DNA of 64,000 nucleotides from Maricaulis sp036231565 (GCA_036231565.1 JAZAHA010000002.1:66206-130205); one strand, 5' to 3'. Shown: positions 45,849 through 54,729, counted from the stretch's first letter. Made by a program: numbers and translations. Notes: generated by a model from the sequence alone, not told the origin.

Positions 45849-46496
45849 TCAGATACCCTTGCGGATCACGCGCGGGCCACCCAACCGCAGGCGCACATCG
45901 TCGAAAACGGCCTGGGTCACTTCGGCCGCGGACAGCAGCCAGACGATACGCGGACCGGGCAGGAAGGTGGGCCGGTGCAGGCCGTGCACGAGTCGTGTCA
46001 CCGGGCCTCCCCTGCCCTGCGGCAGGAATTCGATTCGGTCCATGCTTTCTGCGGACGCGACGCGCCCCTCGAAAAAGCCACTGGCCTCAAAAGTATCGAA
46101 CAGGTCGACAAGATCTCCTTGGAACGCCTCGGCAAGATAGCGACCCTCGACCGCATGACGTTCGCAGCCGAGCGCCCTGGCGAGGCCGCGGCTGGTCCGC
46201 TCGATCCGCCCACGCACATCGATCACGGCGACGAGGGAGGGGTGCCGCCCGATCCGTTCCATCCAGGCCGCGCGCGAGACCGATGTGTGGGACGACCAGT
46301 ATAGTTCGAAAATGCGTTCCTGGATGCGTGGACTGGGGAGCGCCATCCCGCTTTCCCAGCGCGACACCATGGTCTGGGTGACATTGAGATCGTGGGCCAG
46401 CGCGGCCTGCTTCAGTCCCTTTGACAAGCGATAATGGCGGATCACTGACGGCCAGTGAATGGCCTGGGTCTCGATCGCTCGGCTCATCGAATTCAT
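45849..46496 (-). CDS. XRE-type HTH plus PAS-like regulator, copy C
   Basis: A 215-aa regulator, first gene of the tandem triplet. Its helix-turn-helix is LKQAALAHDLNVTQTMVSRW and its PAS-like region starts LVAVIDVRGRIERTSRGLAR, followed by CERHAVEGRYLAEAFQGDLV and EASGFFEGRVASAES. A perfect palindrome (46542-46558) sits 46 bp upstream of its ATG in the divergent region shared with a membrane protein gene, and is a candidate autoregulatory operator. An alternative ATG nine bases further in (MSRAIETQ) cannot be excluded. Confidence 0.82.
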   Translation of the reverse strand: MNSMSRAIETQAIHWPSVIRHYRLSKGLKQAALAHDLNVTQTMVSRWESGMALPSPRIQERIFELYWSSHTSVSRAAWMERIGRHPSLVAVIDVRGRIERTSRGLARALGCERHAVEGRYLAEAFQGDLVDLFDTFEASGFFEGRVASAESMDRIEFLPQGRGGPVTRLVHGLHRPTFLPGPRIVWLLSAAEVTQAVFDDVRLRLGGPRVIRKGI

Positions 46497-46541
46497 GTGC
46501 GCATCTCCGTTCTGGACGGGGCGCCGGCCACGAGGGGCAGC

Positions 46542-46558
46542 GGTTATATTTTATAACC
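46542..46558. promoter_or_regulatory. perfect palindrome in the divergent regulator/membrane-protein promoter
   Basis: GGTTATA (46542-46548) and TATAACC (46552-46558) flank TTT, 46 bp upstream of regulator copy C and 175 bp upstream of the membrane protein gene. It is strikingly AT-rich against its surroundings and resembles the short dyads bound by XRE-type dimers. The rest of the 236-bp gap holds no gene; a weaker dyad GACA...TGTC lies near 46628-46647. Confidence 0.6.
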
Positions 46559-46732
46559 CTAAATCGATCAGATGTGAAGGTGGATGCTTAACGCCACTTT
46601 CTGGACGCAACCCCGAGCATACATCACGACAGTTTTGTGAAATTGTCACCCGGTTGCCGTTTGCCGATTGATCCGCCGATAGGGAACTTGCTACCTGCCC
46701 CCCCGCACTTCCCGGAAGAAAGGTAGTCCGTC

Positions 46733-47857
46733 ATGGCTGATCTCACGCTTGCAGCCTGGGCCTTCTCGATTGTCGGCTTTCTGATCGCCTCCTACTCGAT
46801 CGTCGCCAACGACGCGATCCAGACGCTGGGCACCTTTCTGTCCTCCAATGCCAAGCGCCCCTGGTGGATCCTCTGGCTCTACGCCTGCTCGATCCTCACA
46901 GCGGTGATGCTCTGGGGCTATTTTGGCGGCAATCAGGATATCGCCTTCGACCGGCTGAACGAGCTGCCCTATCCCGAAGGCGGCGTGAAATGGTGGCATG
47001 CCATCCCGCCCCTCTTCCTGCTGATCCTGACACGCTACGGCGTGCCGGTCTCCACGACCTTCCTCGTCCTGACTATCTTCGCCCTCACCGGCGGTGCCGA
47101 GACGGAAGGCGTGCTGCCGAAAATGCTGACCAAGTCGGCGCTCGGCTACATTGTCGCGATCGGCGCGGCCTTTGCGGTCTATCTCGTCATCTCGCGCGTC
47201 TTCGAACGCTGGGTGCACCGTACCCACAGCGAGCCGCACCAGCCCTACTGGTTCGTGCTTCAGTGGCTGTCCACCGCCTTCCTGTGGTCGCAATGGCTGA
47301 TGCAGGACCTGGCCAATATCTTCGTCTTCCTGCCGCGCACGACCGAGCTCGTGCCGGTCATGGAAAACGGCGCGCCGCTGCTGCAGGACGGCGTCGCCGT
47401 AATGCAGACCCAGGTCAGTTTCTCGCCGATGCTGCTGATCTTTGCCACCCTGGTCATGCTGGCGCTGCACGCGATCATCTTCGCGACGCGCGGCGGCGAG
47501 ATCCAGAAGATCGTCCTGAGCAAGACCAATACGACCGACGTGCGCGCCGCCACGCTGGTCGACTTCATCTACGGCGTGATCCTGTATTTCTTCAAGGAAC
47601 TGAACGACATCCCGATGAGCACCACTTGGGTGTTCCTGGGCATGCTGGCCGGCCGCGAAATCGCGATCTCCTATATCGCCGGCCTGCGCTCACACATGGA
47701 CGCCCTGCGGGACGTCCTCTCCGACATCCTGCGCGCCTTTGTGGGCCTCGTGATCAGTGTCGTCCTGGCCATCCTGCTGCCGGCCATCGCACGCGGCGAA
47801 TTCGGCCTCCTGATGTCTGATCTGCCGGGCTATGTCGGACGCGCCCTCGGCTTCTGA
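46733..47857 (+). CDS. polytopic membrane protein with PiT-like internal repeat
   Basis: A 374-aa integral membrane protein with roughly nine to ten helices and no recognised close family. Two features recall the PiT phosphate-transporter superfamily: a first-half SIVANDAIQTLGTFLSSN with RYGVPVSTTFLVLT, and a second-half ELNDIPMSTTWVFLGMLAGRE, i.e. an ND followed by P-x-S-T-T in each half, as in inverted-repeat anion/sodium transporters. Transport of phosphate or another oxyanion is therefore a hypothesis. It is divergent from three XRE-PAS regulator genes and followed, 86 bp on, by a fourth, which suggests it is their regulatory target. Confidence 0.72.
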   Translation: MADLTLAAWAFSIVGFLIASYSIVANDAIQTLGTFLSSNAKRPWWILWLYACSILTAVMLWGYFGGNQDIAFDRLNELPYPEGGVKWWHAIPPLFLLILTRYGVPVSTTFLVLTIFALTGGAETEGVLPKMLTKSALGYIVAIGAAFAVYLVISRVFERWVHRTHSEPHQPYWFVLQWLSTAFLWSQWLMQDLANIFVFLPRTTELVPVMENGAPLLQDGVAVMQTQVSFSPMLLIFATLVMLALHAIIFATRGGEIQKIVLSKTNTTDVRAATLVDFIYGVILYFFKELNDIPMSTTWVFLGMLAGREIAISYIAGLRSHMDALRDVLSDILRAFVGLVISVVLAILLPAIARGEFGLLMSDLPGYVGRALGF

Positions 47858-47943
47858 CGTCCTGTCACGCGTATAGTTCATCAAATATGAGTGCCGTCCC
47901 GCGGCAGGCTTCCCTAAGACCGTAATAATCTTGGGGGCTGAAA

Positions 47944-48534
47944 GTGACTGCGGGAATGGACTGGGCATCACGTGTTCGCACTGTGCGGCAAAGGCTGCAC
48001 CTGAAGCAGGTCGCCCTGGCTCAACTGATCGGGGTGAGCCAGACATACATATCGCGGCTCGAAGCTGGCAGTGTCTTGCCGCCCGACGATATCATCGAAG
48101 CGCTTCAACGTCTGAGCGAGGATCCACGCACTCGCAGCCCATTCGACGATCTGCTGGCGTTGGTGCGTTTCAGCCCCTTCGCCTGTTTCGTGGCGCGCCC
48201 GCTTCCGGTCGAAGGCCGTCTGCCTGTCGAGGCCGCCAGCGTATCCATGCGCGAAAACCACCTCGGCACCGATTGCTTTGACCTGGCAGACAATGCCGGG
48301 CTTGAGGAAATCCTTGCGCACGCGATGGCAATCCATGACGCCGGGCTTTGCGAAGGCCGGGTCCTAGCTGCAACGGCGCCGTGGACAGCCCCGAACGGCG
48401 AGACCGTGACGCTGCACTATGTGCCGCTGCGCGACGGGGCGGGCGGCTGCTTCATCCATGCCAGCCTGGCCGCGCATGACGGTTCGGACCGGCTGCGCAT
48501 CACGCCGGCCGACCACCTCTCCGCCACCGGCTGA
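47944..48534 (+). CDS. XRE-type HTH plus PAS-like regulator, copy D
   Basis: A 196-aa relative of the three regulators at 44.5-46.5 kb. The N-terminal XRE domain (LKQVALAQLIGVSQTYISRL) is followed by a sensor-like region of ~120 residues (SMRENHLGTDCFDLADNAGLE, then GETVTLHYVPLRDGAGGCFI) that is much more diverged but keeps the same size and the tyrosine/tryptophan-containing strands. The start may be the GTG at 47944 (G-run upstream) or the ATG at 47956. It lies on the opposite strand from the triplet, downstream of the PiT-like membrane protein, and is convergent with the oxidoreductase beta-subunit gene. Confidence 0.78.
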   Translation: MTAGMDWASRVRTVRQRLHLKQVALAQLIGVSQTYISRLEAGSVLPPDDIIEALQRLSEDPRTRSPFDDLLALVRFSPFACFVARPLPVEGRLPVEAASVSMRENHLGTDCFDLADNAGLEEILAHAMAIHDAGLCEGRVLAATAPWTAPNGETVTLHYVPLRDGAGGCFIHASLAAHDGSDRLRITPADHLSATG

Positions 48535-48540
48535 CGCTAC

Positions 48541-49593
48541 TCAGCGATAGCGCTTCTGCAGGGCGGCCAGTGCACCCGCGCCCGGGTTCAGCTGGTCGTA
48601 GGGCAGCGTGTTGAGCGGTGTGTCCGGCAGCCGGTTGGCGGCATGCATGTCGGCCATGTCCTCATTGAGATAGAGCAGGCCGGTGCGGATCTCGCCATCG
48701 CTGCCGCCCAGCATCAACGTCTCGATCGCCTGGGCGCGGTCGCGCGGATCATAGTCGCTGTCGGTCTTGCGCAGCAGCAGTTCGCCGCCATCATGCATGG
48801 TCACCCGCATCGCACCGTCATCGGCATACTCGCCGGTGATCTCTTCGGCATGGGCCACGAAATCCGTGTGCACCAGCGGGTGATAGTATTTGTAGGTATG
48901 GGCATAGCTCTTGGTCGAGCCGGCATGGTCATTGAAGGTCACGCAGGGCGAAATCACATCGATCAGGGCAAAGCCCTTGTGCATCAGCCCGGCCTTGATC
49001 AGCGGCACCAGTTGCGACTTGTCGCCGGAGAAGGCCCGCGCCACGAAGCCGGCCCCCAGGGTCAGCGCCTGCACGCACGGATCGATCGGCGTCTGCTCGT
49101 TCGGCACGCCCTTCTTCGACTTGGAGCCATAATCCGCCGAAGCCGAGAACTGCCCCTTGGTCAGCCCGTACACGCCGTTGTTTTCCAGCACGTAGAGCAT
49201 GTTGAGATTGCGGCGGATCGCGTGGGCAAACTGGCCGAAGCCGATCGACAGCGAATCCCCGTCACCGGAGATGCCGATATAGTGCAGCTTGCCGTTCACG
49301 GCATTGGCGCCGGTCGCCACTGACGGCATACGGCCGTGCACGCAATTGATGCCGTGCGACTGGCCCATGAAATAGGCCGTCGTCTTGGACGAACAGCCGA
49401 TGCCCGAGACCTTCGCGGCGCTTTCCGGCGCCAGGTCCAGCTCCCAGAAGGCCTGCACCAGGGCTGCCGTGACCGAGTCATGGCCGCAGCCGGCGCACAG
49501 GGTCGACATCACGCCTTCGTAATTGCGCACCGACAGGCCCAGCTTGTTCTTGGGCAGATGCTTGTCGATGAAGGGTTTCGGCATGGAGGTCAT
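48541..49593 (-). CDS. korB: 2-oxoacid:ferredoxin oxidoreductase, beta subunit
   Basis: A 350-aa thiamine-diphosphate subunit. The ThDP/Mg motif is GISGDGDSLSIGFGQ through LNMLYVLENNGVYGLTKGQ, and cysteines in STLCAGCGHDS, GIGCSS and DVISPCVTFND would ligate the [4Fe-4S] cluster found in this subunit. Together with the alpha subunit encoded upstream it would oxidatively decarboxylate a 2-oxoacid (2-oxoglutarate is the usual guess for this pair) to the acyl-CoA with reduction of a ferredoxin. Its start overlaps the alpha-subunit stop by 4 bp. Confidence 0.92.
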   Translation of the reverse strand: MTSMPKPFIDKHLPKNKLGLSVRNYEGVMSTLCAGCGHDSVTAALVQAFWELDLAPESAAKVSGIGCSSKTTAYFMGQSHGINCVHGRMPSVATGANAVNGKLHYIGISGDGDSLSIGFGQFAHAIRRNLNMLYVLENNGVYGLTKGQFSASADYGSKSKKGVPNEQTPIDPCVQALTLGAGFVARAFSGDKSQLVPLIKAGLMHKGFALIDVISPCVTFNDHAGSTKSYAHTYKYYHPLVHTDFVAHAEEITGEYADDGAMRVTMHDGGELLLRKTDSDYDPRDRAQAIETLMLGGSDGEIRTGLLYLNEDMADMHAANRLPDTPLNTLPYDQLNPGAGALAALQKRYR

Positions 49594-51425
49594 GCGGAAT
49601 CTCCCACGGTTTCGAGGTGCGCGGTAATGCCCTCGACGATGAATTTCGGATTGGCGGCCATGCCGGCATAGTCGAGCACCGGAATGAGGCGCGTCTTGTC
49701 GGCCGAGGTCTCGTTGATCAGCAGGGTGCGCAATTGCGCGTCGCGATTCTGCTCGACGACGAAGACCTCGTCATAGCCGGCGATGAAGTCGTCGACCTCC
49801 TGGCTGAAGGGGAAGCCGCGTACCCGCAGATAGTCCAGATGCACGCCGTCGGCGGCCATCCGGTCCATCGCCTCGCGCACTGCGCCGTCACAGCCGCCGA
49901 CCGAGACAATCGCCCGCCGCGCAGGCTTGCCGCACTTGATGATGACCGGCGCCGGCACGGCGGCCGCAGCGTTCTTCCACTTCTGGGTCAGCCGGTCGAG
50001 CACTTCCTTGTACTCGCCCGAATCCTCGGTATAGCCACCCTTCCAGTTATGCCCGGAACCGCGGGTGAAATAGGCGCCCTTGGGATGCACACCCGGCAGG
50101 GTGCGGTACGGAATGGCATCGCCGTCGCGATCTTCATAGCGGTAGAATTTCTCGATGGCCTCGAGCTCGTCCTTGCCCAGCACCTTGCCGCGATCGGGCT
50201 GGTAGCTGTCATCCCAGGTGAGTTCCGGGATCATCCAGTCATTCATGCCGATATCCAGGTCGGTCATGAAGAAGACCGGCGTCTGGAAACGTTCGGCCAG
50301 ATCGAAGGACTGCACCGCCATCTCGAAGCATTCCTTCGGATTGGCGGGGAAGACGAGGATATGCTTGGTGTCGCCATGGCTGGCATAGGCCGCCAGGGTG
50401 AGATCGCACTGCTGGGTGCGCGTCGGCAGGCCGGTCGAAGGGCCCGCCCGCTGCACGTCGAACAGCACTACCGGCACCTCGCCATAATAGGCAAAGCCGA
50501 TGAACTCGCTCATCAGCGAGATGCCCGGCCCGGAGGTGGGGGTGAAGGCCCGTGCGCCATTCCAGCCGGCACCGATCGCCATGCCGATCGAGGCCAGCTC
50601 GTCCTCGGCCTGGATGATGCAGAACTTCTTCTCGCCGGTCTCCTTGTCGACGCGGAATTTCTCGCAGAACGCCTTGAACCCGTCCATCAGCGAGGTCGAG
50701 GGCGTGATCGGATACCAGGCGCCGAAGGTCGCCCCGGCATAGACACAGCCCAGCGCGGCGGCCGTATTGCCGTCGATCAGGATATGCCCGACCGTCTCGT
50801 CCATCGCTTCCACGCGCAGCGGCAACGGGTCGGGATAGTGCTCGCGCACATAATTCAGCCCCAGCTCGATGGCTTTCATGTTGGCATCGATGAGATGCGC
50901 CTTGGTGCCGAACATCTCGGTCACCAGGCCGCGGATCACCTCGACATCGATTCCGGTCAACCCCGCCACGGCGCCGACATAGGCCATGTTCTTCATCAGC
51001 ACGCGGGTGCGCGCATTGTCGAACTGCTCGTTGCACATGCGCGCCAGCGGCACGCCGATGGCGGTGATATCCGTGCGGCCGTGCAGGTCCGGACGCGGCC
51101 AGGTCGAATCGTACAGCAGGAAGCCGCCCGGCGAGACCTCGGCGAGATCGCGGGCATAGGTTTCCGCATTCATCGCGACGACGAAATCCGCCGTGCCCGA
51201 GCGCGCGAAATAACTGTCCCTGGTGACGCGGATCTCATACCAGGTCGGCAGGCCCTGGATGTTGGACGGGAAGAGGTTCTTGCCGACCACGGGCACGCCC
51301 ATGCGGAAGATCGCCTTCATCAGCAGCCCGTTGGCCGAAGCCGAACCGGTGCCGTTCACATTGCCGATCTTGATCACGAAGTCGTTCACACGCACTTCGC
51401 TCGGCGTTTCCACGACGTCCTTCAT
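49590..51425 (-). CDS. korA: 2-oxoacid:ferredoxin oxidoreductase, fused gamma-alpha subunit
   Basis: A 611-aa subunit in which the gamma domain (residues ~1-190, KIGNVNGTGSASANGLLMKA and the AMNAETYARD region) is fused ahead of the pyrimidine-binding alpha domain (AWYPITPSTSLMDGF, EDELASIGMAIGAGWNGARA, TSGPGISLMSEF), ending with a transketolase-C-like domain (VSVGGCDGAVREAMDRM, EVFVVEQNRDAQL). This is the KorA-type architecture of 2-oxoglutarate or related 2-oxoacid oxidoreductases. It overlaps both neighbours by 4 bp, so three polypeptides are translated in coupling. Confidence 0.92.
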   Translation of the reverse strand: MKDVVETPSEVRVNDFVIKIGNVNGTGSASANGLLMKAIFRMGVPVVGKNLFPSNIQGLPTWYEIRVTRDSYFARSGTADFVVAMNAETYARDLAEVSPGGFLLYDSTWPRPDLHGRTDITAIGVPLARMCNEQFDNARTRVLMKNMAYVGAVAGLTGIDVEVIRGLVTEMFGTKAHLIDANMKAIELGLNYVREHYPDPLPLRVEAMDETVGHILIDGNTAAALGCVYAGATFGAWYPITPSTSLMDGFKAFCEKFRVDKETGEKKFCIIQAEDELASIGMAIGAGWNGARAFTPTSGPGISLMSEFIGFAYYGEVPVVLFDVQRAGPSTGLPTRTQQCDLTLAAYASHGDTKHILVFPANPKECFEMAVQSFDLAERFQTPVFFMTDLDIGMNDWMIPELTWDDSYQPDRGKVLGKDELEAIEKFYRYEDRDGDAIPYRTLPGVHPKGAYFTRGSGHNWKGGYTEDSGEYKEVLDRLTQKWKNAAAAVPAPVIIKCGKPARRAIVSVGGCDGAVREAMDRMAADGVHLDYLRVRGFPFSQEVDDFIAGYDEVFVVEQNRDAQLRTLLINETSADKTRLIPVLDYAGMAANPKFIVEGITAHLETVGDSA

Positions 51426-53218
51426 TCCGCCGCCACCTTTCCGGCTTCATTGTCGACATGCGGAATGAAAATATCCGCATCCTGCATGTCCCACGCGGCG
51501 GTGGGGCAGCGTTCGGCGCACAGTCCGCAGTGCAGGCAGAGATTCTCGTCCTTCACCATCACCCGGCCGGTATCCTTCAGCGGCTCGGAAACATAGAGCG
51601 CCTGCTCCTTGTTGGCCGCCGGCACTTTCATCCCCTGGCGCAGGGCCTCTTCCTCGCCATTGGGCAGGATCGACAGGCAGTCGACCGGACAGATGTCCAG
51701 GCAGGCATCGCATTCCTTGCACAGCGGCGCCTCGAACACGGTCTGCACGTCGCAGTTCAGACAGCGCTGCACCTCGGTCGCGATCCGCTCGGCGTCGAAG
51801 CCCAGCTCGACCTCGGTCTTGCGGTTGGACAGGCGCTGCTTCAGCTCGACCAGCGGCATATCGCGGCGATGAGCACCGGTATAGGCGTTGGAATACATCC
51901 ACTCGTTCACGCCCATCTTGGCGGACTGGAGATTCACCCCTCGCGGCATGCGCTCGGTGATCGCCTCGTCCTGGCAGTACTTGTGGATGGAGATGGCGGC
52001 CTGGTGGCCGTGCTCGACCGCCCAGATGATGTTCTTCGGACCGAAGGCGCTGTCGCCGCCGAAGAAGACACCCGGCCGGGTCGACTGGTGCGTCGTCTCG
52101 TCGACGACCGGCACGCCCCATTTGTCGAACTCGATACCCAGATCGCGCTCGATCCAGGGGAAGGCGTTTTCCTGGCCGATGGCGAGGATCACGTCGTCGC
52201 AGGGGATCACCTTGGTGCCCGCCTTGCGCGTCTCGGTGATATTGCCGTCATCGTCGAGCTCATATTCCATCAGCTCGAATTCCATGCCCACGAGCTTGCC
52301 GTTCTCGACGACGAAGCGCTTGGGGGAATGATTGACGACGATCTCGACATTCTCGTCCTCGGCATCCTCCAGCTCCCAGGGGGAGGCCTTGAAGAATTGC
52401 CGCGGCTTGCGGGCCATCACCTTCACATCGTCCGCGCCCAGGCGCAGCGAGGTGCGGCAGCAATCCATCGCGGTATTGCCGACACCGATGATCAGGACGC
52501 GCTTGCCGATCTTGTCGATATGCTCGAAGGCGACGCTTTCCAGCCAGTCGATACCGATATGGATATTGGCATCGGCCTCCTGCCGTCCCTCGATATCGAG
52601 GTCCTTGCCCTTGGGCGCGCCGGAACCAACGAAGACCGCGTCATAGCCGCCTTCCATCAGGGCGCGCAGGCTTTCCACCCGGCTGTTCAGCTTCAGCTCG
52701 ACACCCATGTTCAGGATGTAGCCGATCTCCTCGTCCAGCACTTCTTCCGGCAGGCGGAAAGCGGGAATATTGGCGATCATCAGCCCGCCGGGCCGGTGAT
52801 GCGCCTCGAAGATCGTGCATTCATAGCCCAGCGGCGCGAGATCATTGGCCACGGTCAGCGAGGCGGGACCTGCGCCGATCAGGGCGATCTTCTTGCCATT
52901 CGTCTTGTCCGGCTTTTGCGGCAGGAGATGGCTCACCTCGTCGCGATGATCCGCGGCGACGCGCTTCAGGCGGCAGATCGCGACCGGTTCCTCCTCCACC
53001 CGGCCGCGCCGGCAGGCCGGCTCGCAGGGCCGGTCGCACACCCGGCCCAGAATGCCGGGGAACACGTTGGAGCGGCGATTGACGAGATAGGCCCCGGTGA
53101 AGTCACCTTGGGCGATCAGACGGATGTATTCGGGAACCGGCGTATGTGCCGGACAGGCCCACTGGCAATCCACGACCTTGTGAAAATAGTCGGGATCGCG
53201 CGTATCGGTCGGTTGCAT
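51422..53218 (-). CDS. GltD-like NAD(P)-flavoprotein with C-terminal 2[4Fe-4S] ferredoxin domain
   Basis: A 598-aa protein. An N-terminal Fer4_20-type cluster domain (CQWACPAHTPVPEYI, GRVCDRPCEPACRRG) precedes FAD binding (IALIGAGPASLTVANDLAPLG) and NAD(P) binding (VLIIGVGNTAMDCCRTSLRLGA), as in glutamate synthase small subunits. The tail adds CLNCDVQTVFEAPLC and two classic 4Fe-4S motifs (CKECDACLDICPVDC and CLHCGLCAERCP). It is first in the operon with the 2-oxoacid oxidoreductase subunits, so it likely links their low-potential electrons to NAD(P)H. The ATG at 53218 has GGAG just upstream (short spacing); the longer frame adds 26 residues. Confidence 0.88.
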   Translation of the reverse strand: MQPTDTRDPDYFHKVVDCQWACPAHTPVPEYIRLIAQGDFTGAYLVNRRSNVFPGILGRVCDRPCEPACRRGRVEEEPVAICRLKRVAADHRDEVSHLLPQKPDKTNGKKIALIGAGPASLTVANDLAPLGYECTIFEAHHRPGGLMIANIPAFRLPEEVLDEEIGYILNMGVELKLNSRVESLRALMEGGYDAVFVGSGAPKGKDLDIEGRQEADANIHIGIDWLESVAFEHIDKIGKRVLIIGVGNTAMDCCRTSLRLGADDVKVMARKPRQFFKASPWELEDAEDENVEIVVNHSPKRFVVENGKLVGMEFELMEYELDDDGNITETRKAGTKVIPCDDVILAIGQENAFPWIERDLGIEFDKWGVPVVDETTHQSTRPGVFFGGDSAFGPKNIIWAVEHGHQAAISIHKYCQDEAITERMPRGVNLQSAKMGVNEWMYSNAYTGAHRRDMPLVELKQRLSNRKTEVELGFDAERIATEVQRCLNCDVQTVFEAPLCKECDACLDICPVDCLSILPNGEEEALRQGMKVPAANKEQALYVSEPLKDTGRVMVKDENLCLHCGLCAERCPTAAWDMQDADIFIPHVDNEAGKVAAE

Positions 53219-53436
53219 TCTCCTCACCCCGGGCGATAGCCCGTAACCTGTTGGCGCATGTGGTCCTTGCCGGCCACTTGTTAGGCGCATTCTCACATGG
53301 TCACGGCCGCGCCGGTCAAGCGAATTCCCCTTGCATCACAGCGGATTTGAACGGGTTTGTTTGTTTATGAGAGTGAGTTGCACGGCGGGAACGCTTGCAC
53401 CACCCGGGCGTTGTGTTGACGACGTAGGGAGACGAC

Positions 53437-54729
53437 ATGAGCAAACCTGTCATCATCATTACCTATGCCCGCAGCCTGATGGCGCTGACCGTGGCGCAGT
53501 CCGTGCGGCCGCTCGCCGGCCGGCTGATCGGCGTCGACAGCGTCGACTGGACGGTGCTGGGCTTCTCCGGTTTGTGCGATGAAACACGCTGCATTCCCGA
53601 CCCGAACGAAACGCCGGACGACTATGTCGAGGCGCTCGCCGCACTGAGCCGGGAATGCCTGGAAGAGACCGGCGGGCCCGTGCTGGTCATGCCGGTCTTC
53701 GAGGATACGCCCCTGCTGGCGGCGCGCCGTGACGCCTTCCCCCGCGGCGTCACCATCGCCGCCCCCTCGGCCGAAGCGATCGCGCAGGTTCACCCCAAGG
53801 ACCGGCTCGCCCGGTCAGCGGAAGACTGGGGCGTACCGGCACCGAAGACACAGGTGCTGACCGATCCTGCTGCCGCTCAAAGCGCGGAGGTCGAAGACGC
53901 CCTGCCGGCCATCCTCAAACCGGCGGAGGGCTGCGGCGGTCGCGGCATATCCCTGGTCGAGGACACAGAAATGCTCGAACAGGAGCTGGACGACCGGGAG
54001 GGCACGACCCTCGTCCAGACCCCCGCGCCGGGAGAAGACTATTGCGTCACGGCCATGGCCGATGGCGAGACCGTGTTCGCCTTGTCCGCCTACCGCAATC
54101 TGGAGCAATTCCCGCCGCAGAGCGGCGCCGGCGCCCTGCGCGAAACCGTCGATGCCGCCCCGTTCCGCAGCGCCATGGAGACCATTGCCCGCGGCGCCGG
54201 ATGGACCGGGACGCTGCAGGCCGACTTCCGCTGGACCGGCAAGCCCGGCGACACGCCGCAGCTGATCGAGATCAATGCCAGGCTCTGGGCCGGCATCACG
54301 CATTCGGTGAATTCCGGCGTGGACTACCCGCTCCTGCTGGCAAAACAGGCGCTGGGCGAAACGCTGCCCGAAGCCGGTGAACCGGAGATCGGCTATCGCT
54401 CCAAACTTCCCCTGCTCTGGCTTGCCGGCCTGACCGGCAAAAGCCTGGAGGAAGCAGAATACTTCGCCCAGATCGAGGACAACTGGCGCGAACTGAAAGA
54501 GGCCGATGCCAGCCTCCCCGAACGGATCGGCCAGCTCTGGCTGGACATGACGGATTTCGAGACCCTGAAGGAGGATGTCGAGGCGGCCATCGAACGCTCC
54601 AGGCGCGGCGGCGACGCCGATGCCGATGTCGGCCCGTCCGAAGCCGGCAGCACCGCCCTGGGCAGTCTCTTTATCCTGTCCCACCTCTTGCGCTATGGCA
54701 GCCTGCCCGCCGAAGTGAAGCATGACTGA
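53437..54729 (+). CDS. ATP-grasp domain carboxylate-amine ligase-like protein
   Basis: A 430-aa protein with an N-terminal pre-ATP-grasp alpha/beta domain (VIIITYARSLMALTVAQSVR) and an ATP-grasp domain: the nucleotide-binding lysine lies in PAILKPAEGCGGRGISLVED, the strand TLVQTPAPGEDYCVTAMA follows, and the metal-binding Glu and Asn appear in LIEINARLWAGI. The last 90 residues form a helical, acidic extension. Such enzymes join a carboxylate to an amine, thiol or similar group through an acyl phosphate. The substrate is unknown. It overlaps by 8 bp the gene of a glutamine-amidotransferase-type hydrolase, which may cleave or modify the same product. Confidence 0.85.
   Translation: MSKPVIIITYARSLMALTVAQSVRPLAGRLIGVDSVDWTVLGFSGLCDETRCIPDPNETPDDYVEALAALSRECLEETGGPVLVMPVFEDTPLLAARRDAFPRGVTIAAPSAEAIAQVHPKDRLARSAEDWGVPAPKTQVLTDPAAAQSAEVEDALPAILKPAEGCGGRGISLVEDTEMLEQELDDREGTTLVQTPAPGEDYCVTAMADGETVFALSAYRNLEQFPPQSGAGALRETVDAAPFRSAMETIARGAGWTGTLQADFRWTGKPGDTPQLIEINARLWAGITHSVNSGVDYPLLLAKQALGETLPEAGEPEIGYRSKLPLLWLAGLTGKSLEEAEYFAQIEDNWRELKEADASLPERIGQLWLDMTDFETLKEDVEAAIERSRRGGDADADVGPSEAGSTALGSLFILSHLLRYGSLPAEVKHD

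Noticed and set aside
49617..51596. 659-aa open frame antisense to korA
   Set aside because: Low-complexity His/Arg/Ala-rich translation mirroring a well-supported gene; no start signal or motif.
51458..53239. 593-aa open frame antisense to the GltD-like gene
   Set aside because: Same reason: the opposite strand carries clear FAD, NAD(P) and 4Fe-4S motifs.
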